Origin: Marinicella sp.
GTDB lineage: Bacteria > Pseudomonadota > Gammaproteobacteria > Xanthomonadales > Marinicellaceae
Assembly: GCA_028284365.1 (NCBI GenBank)
Contig: JANQRW010000010.1
Span: forward strand, 1 to 64,000
Length of the DNA stretch: 64,000 nt
Reading direction: 5' to 3'
This document shows positions 57,059-64,000 of the stretch, piece by piece. The position numbers were made by a program, and so were the translations under genes. Position 1 is the stretch's first letter. Each line of letters begins with the position of its first letter. Under the pieces are notes generated by a model that saw nothing but the letters and a program-made list of their open reading frames with translations, was not told the DNA's origin and did no database searches.

Positions 57059-58186
57059 TTATCCTACCGGAAAAGTTAGGGTGCATTTTAAGCCGTTTTG
57101 TGAAACATAGTCACATTCCCCGTTCAGTAATTTAACACGTTCAGACATTCCTGTCATGCCATTCCCCATTTGAGACTGACCTAAACCGACACCATTGTCC
57201 TGAATCATTAAAACCACGGTGTTTTTATTACGCTCCAATTTGACCTTCAAGTGTGACGCTTGCGCATGTTTCATGGTATTGGTGATCAATTCCTGAGCGC
57301 AGCGCAATATGGTTTGTGCTAATTTCGGATCTTCAACCAAAAACTCATCGGGTATTTCTTGAGTGACTTTCAATCGTGGCAACCCTGAAAGCAATTCTCT
57401 GATGGCCAACCCCAAATCCAAAGTACCTGATTGTCTGAAACTGCCAACCACTTCACGAACATCTGAAAGCAGTAATCTGGCAATTGAATGGGCTTTTTTG
57501 ACGTAACTTTGTGGCTTACCGTCTGTCATATGCGAAGCTGCTTCTAGGTTCAGTGTCAAAGCTGTTAAATGATGTCCTATTAAATCATGCAGCTCACGAG
57601 AAATTCTCAGCCTTTCATTGATCCTGGAGCTGTCTGCCAACAAGACTTGTGTGGCCTTAAGCTCAGTATTCAACATACGCAATTCTTCTTTGGCATTTTG
57701 CTGTTTGAAAGCAACCAATGAGATAATAAAGGAGAACACTGAAAAACCCAGATAGATAAAAAACAGCACAAAATTCTGCGCTCGGTTATCTATATCACTG
57801 CCGATATAGCTGAATTGTAAACCAATCAATAAGTTACAGACAAACAACAACAACAAGCTTTGCTGGATTGGAAACAACCACGCCAAAAGCACTGAGATAA
57901 TCAAGGCGTAAAAAATACCAGCGGCACTGTCGGTGACATGGTTGATGACCAATACCAAGATCGCCAAAATGACTATAGAAAGCCAGGCTTTGAGCTTGAA
58001 GCTCATCTGACCAATGTTATTAGTAACAAACCAAAACATCAACCCAAACAGAATGTGGGATATCAGATAGGCACTGAAATTGGGGGTAAAGCTTTCGTAT
58101 TCAATGAACAGTAAAATAGACAGACTGAGCCAGATAATCAGCCCAGCCAGCCTTATTAACTTGATATGCGAGTATCGATAGACCAT
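57059..58186 (-). CDS. Sensor histidine kinase of the HisKA_3 (NarX/DesK) type
   Basis: A 375-residue membrane kinase with about five or six transmembrane helices in the first 160 residues, a coiled-coil linker, and the phosphorylation site His200 in RELHDLIGHHLTAL. The HATPase domain shows NTMKHAQASH and DNGVGLG. No periplasmic sensor domain, so it probably senses a membrane signal, as DesK/LiaS-type kinases do. Confidence 0.92.
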   Translation of the reverse strand: MVYRYSHIKLIRLAGLIIWLSLSILLFIEYESFTPNFSAYLISHILFGLMFWFVTNNIGQMSFKLKAWLSIVILAILVLVINHVTDSAAGIFYALIISVLLAWLFPIQQSLLLLFVCNLLIGLQFSYIGSDIDNRAQNFVLFFIYLGFSVFSFIISLVAFKQQNAKEELRMLNTELKATQVLLADSSRINERLRISRELHDLIGHHLTALTLNLEAASHMTDGKPQSYVKKAHSIARLLLSDVREVVGSFRQSGTLDLGLAIRELLSGLPRLKVTQEIPDEFLVEDPKLAQTILRCAQELITNTMKHAQASHLKVKLERNKNTVVLMIQDNGVGLGQSQMGNGMTGMSERVKLLNGECDYVSQNGLKCTLTFPVG

Positions 58187-58211
58187 CAGTATTTAAATCG
58201 ATGCCTCCAAC

Positions 58212-59393
58212 TCATTTAATCACGAATTTGTTATCACCTTTGGTTTCAACTTCACGAGTAATGGTGGTATCACCTACCAGCCAGTAGTAAATGGCTTGTC
58301 CTTGTGACAGTTTCCTTTCAACCAGAATCGTTTGGTTCTGAATATAAATCAAATCACTTTTTTTAAGTTTTTTTGCAGCTATCGTGTACTTAACACGTTT
58401 GTTTTTTATATGCTCACGTCTCAGGTCATCTTGATCCTCGACGTTGTCATTAACTGCCACAAAATTTAAATTCGTGGGATCAATTACTTTCTTTTGTTGA
58501 ACTTTTTTGACATTCGGTGTATCACCTTGAATCGCTTCGGGATCTTTGCGATATTTGCCGCTGCCTTTTTCTATCAATTTATGAACAGCAGGATCATATG
58601 CTTCTTTCATCCAAAAAAACAGCACCACGCCCTGATTAAGAAAGCGTTTAATCAACACCGCTGAATTTTTAACATATAACTCATCTTTTGTTTTGATATT
58701 GTTGTAGCTCAAAAGCTTCTCAACCCTTTTACTGCGAGCGTAGCGTTTTCTTAAAGCTTCTTTGTCGGCATCAACATCCTCTGTTACCATCACAGCAACT
58801 TCAGGTTCAATTGAACTTTGCTCTTTGACAACAGCTTCAACCTGTTCAGATACCGTTGACTCAACTTGTACAGATGGTTTCTTTGATACACCGCCTTTTT
58901 TGACTGTTGCGGTAGGTACGCCCAAGTTAATTTCGGCCAGATTTTCAAGTAAATCTTCTTTGTTATTATCAAAGGCATGTTTGCCAAAATCTGGAGCCTC
59001 AATTTCTGTGTCTATTTCAGGTTTATCGATAACCACTTGTTTTTGCACAGTGGTGTTACTGGCTGATGAAGGCGAGATTTGAGCAATCTTGGCTCCTGGT
59101 ACAGCAGTAATGGAGATGCTCTGATACACTGAATTTTTCAAAGACATTTGCACATCCCGCTCCCCCCTATTGGTCAACGCATTTCGGATGGTACTGTGCC
59201 AAGCAGCAGGTGCGGTAACTTTTAGTTGCCAGTTATTTTTTAAAGCTTGTTTACCAATACCCCCCATTCTGTTATTGAAATTAGGCAGTTTATACTGGTT
59301 TTCAGTCATGCCCCATGATGGTAATTCAGCGGCTTTTCCTGGTTGTACCGATAACAACAAAGCCACGAAAATCAGTTTCATTACTTTATTCAT
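58212..59393 (-). CDS. Exported protein with a duplicated 49-residue unit
   Basis: A 393-residue protein with a signal peptide (about 1-22) and no recognised domain. A lysine-rich unit occurs twice, at residues 215-263 and 325-373. Both copies run R-(R/K)-x-x-x-x-(S/N)-KRV, then a (L/I)Y(V/I) strand and a (F/Y)(F/Y)W ending. A low-complexity linker rich in Val, Glu and Ser lies between residues 110 and 210. It overlaps the fumC stop (ATGA). Role unknown. Confidence 0.65.
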   Translation of the reverse strand: MNKVMKLIFVALLLSVQPGKAAELPSWGMTENQYKLPNFNNRMGGIGKQALKNNWQLKVTAPAAWHSTIRNALTNRGERDVQMSLKNSVYQSISITAVPGAKIAQISPSSASNTTVQKQVVIDKPEIDTEIEAPDFGKHAFDNNKEDLLENLAEINLGVPTATVKKGGVSKKPSVQVESTVSEQVEAVVKEQSSIEPEVAVMVTEDVDADKEALRKRYARSKRVEKLLSYNNIKTKDELYVKNSAVLIKRFLNQGVVLFFWMKEAYDPAVHKLIEKGSGKYRKDPEAIQGDTPNVKKVQQKKVIDPTNLNFVAVNDNVEDQDDLRREHIKNKRVKYTIAAKKLKKSDLIYIQNQTILVERKLSQGQAIYYWLVGDTTITREVETKGDNKFVIK

Positions 59394-60775
59394 TGGGTTT
59401 CCTCAATACCACCAGTAGTTAATTTAATCGGATCTAAAATTTCTTTGATTTCTTCTTCACTTAAATCTGTGTTTTCTTTGGTCACATCTAACACAGAGCG
59501 TTTTTCTTTATATGCTTGTTTCGCAATTTTAGCTCCCAAGTCATAGCCAATAACAGCGTTTAAGGCAGTAACCAAAATCGGGTTTTTACCCACATTTTCT
59601 GAAACTGCTTCATGATTCACGTTAAAACCCTTAATGGCCTGATGAGCTAATTGCTGACTTGATGTGCTCAAAATATGAATACTCTGCAAAACATTATAGG
59701 CAATCACCGGTAACATTACGTTAAGCTGAAAATTACCCGACTGTCCTGCTACAGTAACTGTGGCATCATTACCAATGACTTGCGCACAAACCATTGCCAT
59801 CGCTTCGGGAATGACTGGATTGACCTTACCTGGCATAATACTACTGCCTGGTTGTAAAGAGGGTAACTCAATTTCACCAATCCCAGCCAGTGGGCCTGAA
59901 TTCATCCAACGCAAATCATTGGCCACTTTCATCAAAGTTGAAGCAATGACTTTTAACTGACCAGATAGTTCAACAATGTTATCCTGTGCACTGATACCAT
60001 CAAATTTATTAGCCATAGAAGTAAACTTAACACCAGTAGCAGTGCTCAATTTTTCAGCAAACAAACCACCAAACCTCGCATCCGCATTAACACCTGTACC
60101 AACAGCAGTTCCTCCTTGTGGTAATTGCGCAACGCGTTGCAAAGTGTCTTGTAATCTTTCTATGTTGGTTTCAATGATGCTGGCCCAGGTATTGAGTTCC
60201 TGGCCGAATGTAACTGGCATGGCATCCATCAAATGAGTGCGGCCGGTTTTGACCACATCGCTCAGCTCAACAGCTTTATTTCTACACACTGAAACAAAAT
60301 CAGTCAAAGCCGGTATCAAACCATGAGTCACATTCAAAACACAACTAACAGCAATCGCTGTTGGAATCACATCGTTTGAGCTTTGTCCCATGTTGACGTG
60401 ATCATTGGGGTGAATAAATAATGCATTGGTACTGGCAAGATGAGAAATCACCTCATTACAATTCATGTTAGAACTGGTACCTGATCCTGTTTGAAAGACA
60501 TCAATCGGAAAATGACTGTCAACCTCACCCGATTGCACTTTCAAGGCCGCAGCTTTAACAGCCTCACAGACCTCATCATCCATGTGAGCCAGTGCGTTGT
60601 TGGCCTCTGCTGCTGCAGCTTTTATCAGGCCCAAAGCCTTGATAAATTCTCTAGGCATGGTTAGGCCACTGATAGGAAAGTTATTAATGGCTCGCTGGGT
60701 CTGGGCACCATATAAAGCATCTACAGGCACTTTCAGCTCACCCATGCTGTCTTTTTCAATTCGAAACTCGGTCAT
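59390..60775 (-). CDS. fumC: Fumarate hydratase class II
   Basis: A 461-residue homotetrameric, iron-independent fumarase of the TCA cycle. The signature GSSIMPGKVNPV, TSSNMNCNEV and NDVIPTA match class II fumarases. Length is normal. Confidence 0.96.
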   Translation of the reverse strand: MTEFRIEKDSMGELKVPVDALYGAQTQRAINNFPISGLTMPREFIKALGLIKAAAAEANNALAHMDDEVCEAVKAAALKVQSGEVDSHFPIDVFQTGSGTSSNMNCNEVISHLASTNALFIHPNDHVNMGQSSNDVIPTAIAVSCVLNVTHGLIPALTDFVSVCRNKAVELSDVVKTGRTHLMDAMPVTFGQELNTWASIIETNIERLQDTLQRVAQLPQGGTAVGTGVNADARFGGLFAEKLSTATGVKFTSMANKFDGISAQDNIVELSGQLKVIASTLMKVANDLRWMNSGPLAGIGEIELPSLQPGSSIMPGKVNPVIPEAMAMVCAQVIGNDATVTVAGQSGNFQLNVMLPVIAYNVLQSIHILSTSSQQLAHQAIKGFNVNHEAVSENVGKNPILVTALNAVIGYDLGAKIAKQAYKEKRSVLDVTKENTDLSEEEIKEILDPIKLTTGGIEETQ

Positions 60776-60971
60776 AATTCTGATGGTAAAAAACGAGCAG
60801 CGATTATACGCGGAAATCAGTGCAGATTGAATAGGTAGAGGCTTGATATCTACCCAATTGAAAATGTACCAATTTGAGCAAAATACTCAAGATTATATTA
60901 AAAGCACTTTAACACAGTGGCATAACACATTGTTTATGCACATAATATTTTTCATGAAATTCCCCGACAAA

Positions 60972-61526
60972 TTAAAAACTTGAACCAGGATGCTGTAAAA
61001 ACTCAATTTCTTTCGGTGTAGATTCTCTGCCTAAAATTTTATTTCGATGTGGATAGCGACCGAACTTGTCAATAATGGCTTTGTGTTTATATTCGAAATC
61101 CAGATTGTTTTCCAAACCCGCCTGGGAGAAAACCTTAACTGCTTGTTCATGAATTAACTGCGACTCACTGTGCATCAATGGCATATACAGAAAAGCCAGT
61201 TTTTTCGGCTCATTAAGCAACTCTTTATCAGCTCCTGTGTCTATAGCTGCCTGTGTTAGAGCAACTGCCAAGTAATCGTACGCAAAAGCCTGGGCTTGAT
61301 CTCTGAACATGTTCCTTGAGAACTGATCAAGTACTATGATTTCAGCCAAACGTCCTGCAGCCAACTCACGCCATTGGTACAACTCGCCTTTAATGGCTGC
61401 CTGATAAGTCGACAAAAAACGTTGTCTTATCTTTGTATCAAATTCTGGATTTTTAATCCACCAATCTTTGGGCTCAATTTCATTAAACCAAAAATCAAGC
61501 ACTTCAGACACATTTTTCACAGTCAT
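60972..61526 (-). CDS. DUF924 family protein
   Basis: A 184-residue mostly helical protein of the DUF924 family, with the conserved start VLDFWFNEI, the DQFSRNMFR motif and YMPLMHSES. The family resembles tetratricopeptide folds, but its function is not established. Divergent from sodB. Confidence 0.85.
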   Translation of the reverse strand: MTVKNVSEVLDFWFNEIEPKDWWIKNPEFDTKIRQRFLSTYQAAIKGELYQWRELAAGRLAEIIVLDQFSRNMFRDQAQAFAYDYLAVALTQAAIDTGADKELLNEPKKLAFLYMPLMHSESQLIHEQAVKVFSQAGLENNLDFEYKHKAIIDKFGRYPHRNKILGRESTPKEIEFLQHPGSSF

Positions 61527-61656
61527 TACCCTATCATTATTTTATTAAAGAGTGCGATAAGGAAAGCTGTATTTTATCTTAACATTGAGGCTTTAAATTT
61601 CTCCAAGCAACCTCATATCGAACTCAATTATTAATTTTAACTACAGGGGCTATTAT

Positions 61657-62235
61657 ATGTCATTTGAATTACCAAAATTACCATACGAAAAAACAGCTTT
61701 AGAGCCGCACATTTCTGCTGAAACCTTAGATTATCATCATGGCAAGCACCACAACGCTTACGTAAACAACTTGAACAACATGATCAAAGATACTGAATTT
61801 GAAGGACTTTCTTTGGAAGAAATCATACTCAAATCAAATGGAGGCATTTTTAACAATGCTGCACAAATCTGGAACCACACATTTTACTTTAATGGTTTCT
61901 CTCCCAATGGCGGCGGCGAACCTTCTGGCAAATTGGCTGAAAAAATCAATGCAGCGTTTGGTGGTTTTGATGCTTTTGTGGAAAAATTCAACCAAACAGC
62001 CATGACAACTTTTGGTTCAGGCTGGGCTTGGCTGGTCCAGAATGATGCAGGTGATTTAGAAATAGTCAACAGTTTCAATGCGGGTAACCCAATGACAGAT
62101 GGTTACCACCCCTTACTCACATGTGACGTGTGGGAACATGCTTACTATGTGGATACACGAAATGACCGCGGTGGTTATTTGAAAAACTTTTGGAACCTCG
62201 TCAATTGGGACTTTGTGGCACAAAACCTAAAATAA
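61657..62235 (+). CDS. sodB: Iron superoxide dismutase
   Basis: A 192-residue cytosolic Fe-SOD. The metal ligands are His27 (YHHGKHH), His74 (IWNHTFY), and Asp and His in DVWEHAYY. The QNDAGD-like region and FNNAAQIWNH favour iron over manganese. An AGGGG ribosome site precedes the ATG. A 172-bp gap with a terminator separates it from the next gene. Confidence 0.95.
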   Translation: MSFELPKLPYEKTALEPHISAETLDYHHGKHHNAYVNNLNNMIKDTEFEGLSLEEIILKSNGGIFNNAAQIWNHTFYFNGFSPNGGGEPSGKLAEKINAAFGGFDAFVEKFNQTAMTTFGSGWAWLVQNDAGDLEIVNSFNAGNPMTDGYHPLLTCDVWEHAYYVDTRNDRGGYLKNFWNLVNWDFVAQNLK

Positions 62236-62247
62236 AACCTAACAACA

Positions 62248-62280
62248 AACGGCCTGTCAATGTGTACAGGCTGTTTCCTT
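62248..62280 (+). terminator. Terminator after sodB
   Basis: A near-perfect ~10-bp stem (62248-62257 with 62266-62275, one G-T pair) around an 8-nt loop is followed by a T-rich TTTCCTTT stretch just after the sodB stop. Confidence 0.5.
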
Positions 62281-62407
62281 TCAGGTATGAAAACGGTAAC
62301 ATTTTTATGGTTTGACCTGATCTCACAATTACTAACGTCCATTAAACTGACATTTCAATCAAATTAACTGTATCATTGGTTCTAACCGCACTCAGAACTT
62401 CCAACAC

Positions 62408-63406
62408 ATGTTCACCAATTACCTTAAATCTAAATTTAAACAATTTCAACCACAATTCAAGCCACCAATTACTGGATATAAATCTTGGTTCAGTCTGAGT
62501 ACGGAAGAGCGCACCTCAGCCAACAACAAAATCATTGATGAAAAAATAATTCGATGGAATAATTTAATCAATCGAAGTCAACGGGTTGACTCAGGAAATA
62601 AGGGTAATTTCCACATACTCTTTCCCCACATACCCAAAACAGGTGGTACTACATTGGATTACATTATTGCTAAAAACTACAAAGTTGACTTTGTATACAG
62701 AGCCAATGCCAACTCCATTGAAAGAAACTTGGCCAGTATCTACAAGATGCACAATAATTTTAAAGTCCATCGCACCTTAATGGGTCACTTTCAACCCAGT
62801 GATTATTTGTATCAACTGCTAGATCGCAAAAAATTAGTGCAGCTGGTTTTGTTACGCAACCCAGTTTCTCGAGTTATTTCTTATTATGATTATTCACGCT
62901 CCTCCCCTAATCACCCAAAATATCGTTTAGCCAAACGCATGAGCCTCGCCGATTTTGTCAACAGTCCTCAAATCGACGACGTATGTAATGGCCAAACGTA
63001 TCGAATCCTTGGCTGGTTAAAAGATAACTACTGGCAAAATCATCCATACAGTAATGAAGCAGTACTTGAACTGGCCAAAACACAATTGATGACACGTTAT
63101 TCTATGTTCGGAGTTACAGAACAATACGATCTATTTTTGTTGATGGCTCAGCGATTATTAGGTTGGCAGGACATTTATTATCAGCGAAAAAATAAGTCAA
63201 ATGTGAAAACTGACAAAGGTGCCATCGATGATGACACCAAGACATTGATCCTTGACAAAAACAGTTTAGACATGGCTTTATATCAATTCATTAATAAGAA
63301 ATTAGCCGTTCGTTCCAAACAATTAGGAATCAGCGACAAACAAATCAGTTATTTTCAAACCAAAAACAACAGTTATTCTGATTTGTTAGCAACCCAATAT
63401 CTTTGA
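62408..63406 (+). CDS. Sulfotransferase-family protein
   Basis: A 332-residue P-loop-type sulfotransferase. The 5'-phosphosulfate loop HIPKTGGTTL is near residues 74-83, and the 3'-phosphate motif LLRNPVSRVISYY is near residue 155. Both fit PAPS binding. The acceptor is unknown, possibly a surface glycan. No signal peptide. First ATG used. Confidence 0.8.
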   Translation: MFTNYLKSKFKQFQPQFKPPITGYKSWFSLSTEERTSANNKIIDEKIIRWNNLINRSQRVDSGNKGNFHILFPHIPKTGGTTLDYIIAKNYKVDFVYRANANSIERNLASIYKMHNNFKVHRTLMGHFQPSDYLYQLLDRKKLVQLVLLRNPVSRVISYYDYSRSSPNHPKYRLAKRMSLADFVNSPQIDDVCNGQTYRILGWLKDNYWQNHPYSNEAVLELAKTQLMTRYSMFGVTEQYDLFLLMAQRLLGWQDIYYQRKNKSNVKTDKGAIDDDTKTLILDKNSLDMALYQFINKKLAVRSKQLGISDKQISYFQTKNNSYSDLLATQYL

Positions 63407-63428
63407 ATATTTGATGTTTTATAAACCA

Positions 63429-64000
63429 TTAATTATCCGTGGTGATTGCTGTCGTTGGTTCATGCTTGTTAATTTGTGTCTTTTTTCTAACAAACAGACG
63501 TTTGGCACCCATCTTAATATCAATACCAATACCATAGAGCGATGGCACCATCAATAAAGTCACAAAAAACGCCATAAATACCCCAAAGGCCAATGACACC
63601 ACAATCGGCTGCAAGAATGCCGCTTGAATTGAGCGTTCCATCATCATCGGCATCAGGCCAACAATGGTAGTTACTGAAGTCAATAAAATAGGCCTGAATC
63701 TGGCCACACCGGCCTCAACAATGGCCTCTTTGGCAGCCATGCCCTTATCTCGCAACTTATTACAATAATCCATCAACACCAGATTATCATTAACCACCAC
63801 CCCAGCCGCTGCCGCTATACCAAAGTATGAAAAAATAGCCATGGTCATATCCATAGTCACATGACCTATAACCGCACCGATGAAGGCAAAAGGTATCGCA
63901 ATCAAAATCAACACCGGTTGAAAGTAGCTTTTGAAAGCAACTGCCAGCAAGAAGTACATAGCAAAAAATGCCATGGCATATAAGCCCATAACTTCTTTTA
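63429..64000 (-). CDS. RND efflux permease (C-terminal part, cut by window end)
   Basis: The final ~190 residues of an AcrB/HAE-type RND transporter, continuing beyond position 64000. Transmembrane helices with GVVVNDNLVLMDYCN, RFRPILLTSVTTIVGLMP and a FVTLLMVPSLY ending are typical. The Asp-containing TM4 lies outside the visible part. The start codon is outside the window. Confidence 0.9.
   Translation of the reverse strand, partial: KEVMGLYAMAFFAMYFLLAVAFKSYFQPVLILIAIPFAFIGAVIGHVTMDMTMAIFSYFGIAAAAGVVVNDNLVLMDYCNKLRDKGMAAKEAIVEAGVARFRPILLTSVTTIVGLMPMMMERSIQAAFLQPIVVSLAFGVFMAFFVTLLMVPSLYGIGIDIKMGAKRLFVRKKTQINKHEPTTAITTDN

Noticed and set aside
1..64000. CRISPR arrays and insertion-sequence transposases
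   Set aside because: No regularly spaced repeats with unique spacers and no transposase-like protein were seen.

Overview
The window looks like a chromosome segment of an AT-rich gammaproteobacterium. Gene order supports this: rpoE-rseA-rseC-degP followed by lepA-lepB-DUF4845-rnc-era-recO, and yceD-rpmF-plsX-fabH-fabD-fabG-acpP-fabF-pabB-pabC-mltG-tmk-holB-pilZ, are classic gammaproteobacterial arrangements. Two TonB-receptor-like 'TGSRIK' motifs and a leucine-catabolism pair (mccA-hmgL) would fit a peptide-consuming, perhaps marine, bacterium, but the genus cannot be read from the sequence.

Layout. 1-3400: non-coding DNA with a terminator, then a plus-strand operon of a VWA lipoprotein, an ECF sigma factor and a membrane anti-sigma-like protein. 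3400-29630: almost entirely minus strand, with leucine catabolism, recO/era/rnc/lepB/lepA, the sigma-E envelope-stress module, a c-di-GMP module (GGDEF-EAL, unknown protein, PilZ), and the fatty-acid and folate-precursor cluster. 29830-33520: ampD, tesB and a YitT-type membrane protein on the plus strand, and an NhaC antiporter on the minus strand. 33774-33864: tRNA-Ser(GGA).

33851-54213 is a ~20.4 kb integrated island. It is bounded by a 14-bp direct repeat of the tRNA-Ser 3' end and carries a P4-type tyrosine integrase next to the distal repeat. Paired 12-bp-spaced copies of accgtca lie just inside both ends and look like integrase arm sites. The mobility and replication module (integrase, unknown 134 aa protein, AlpA regulator, winged-helix-like protein, RecA/RepA-like ATPase) is at the right. 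The cargo is, from left to right: a type III restriction-modification pair with an Xre regulator; a DUF3883 nuclease-like protein; and a very AT-rich nine-gene cluster that looks biosynthetic.

That cluster (42484-50270) is the most interesting part. A 66-codon peptide gene and a PaaK/CapK-type adenylating ligase, split by a -1 frameshift at an A10 tract, face six tightly overlapping plus-strand genes. These are a methyltransferase, a phytanoyl-CoA-dioxygenase-like oxygenase, an isopropylmalate/homocitrate-synthase-like enzyme fused to a cupin, a second methyltransferase-like protein, a class II glutamine amidotransferase/asparagine synthetase, and a TauD-like oxygenase. The acyl-CoA condensing enzyme plus AMP-ligase combination recalls beta-lactone pathways, but the small peptide and the cupin fusion do not match any pathway I can name.

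Right of the island (54214-64000), two ~169-bp non-coding tandem repeats contain hairpins with compensatory base changes. They are followed by a minus-strand run (glycosyltransferase, miaE, a NarL-type two-component pair, a protein with a duplicated 49-residue unit, fumC, a DUF924 protein), plus-strand sodB and a sulfotransferase, and the C-terminal end of an RND efflux permease cut by the window edge.
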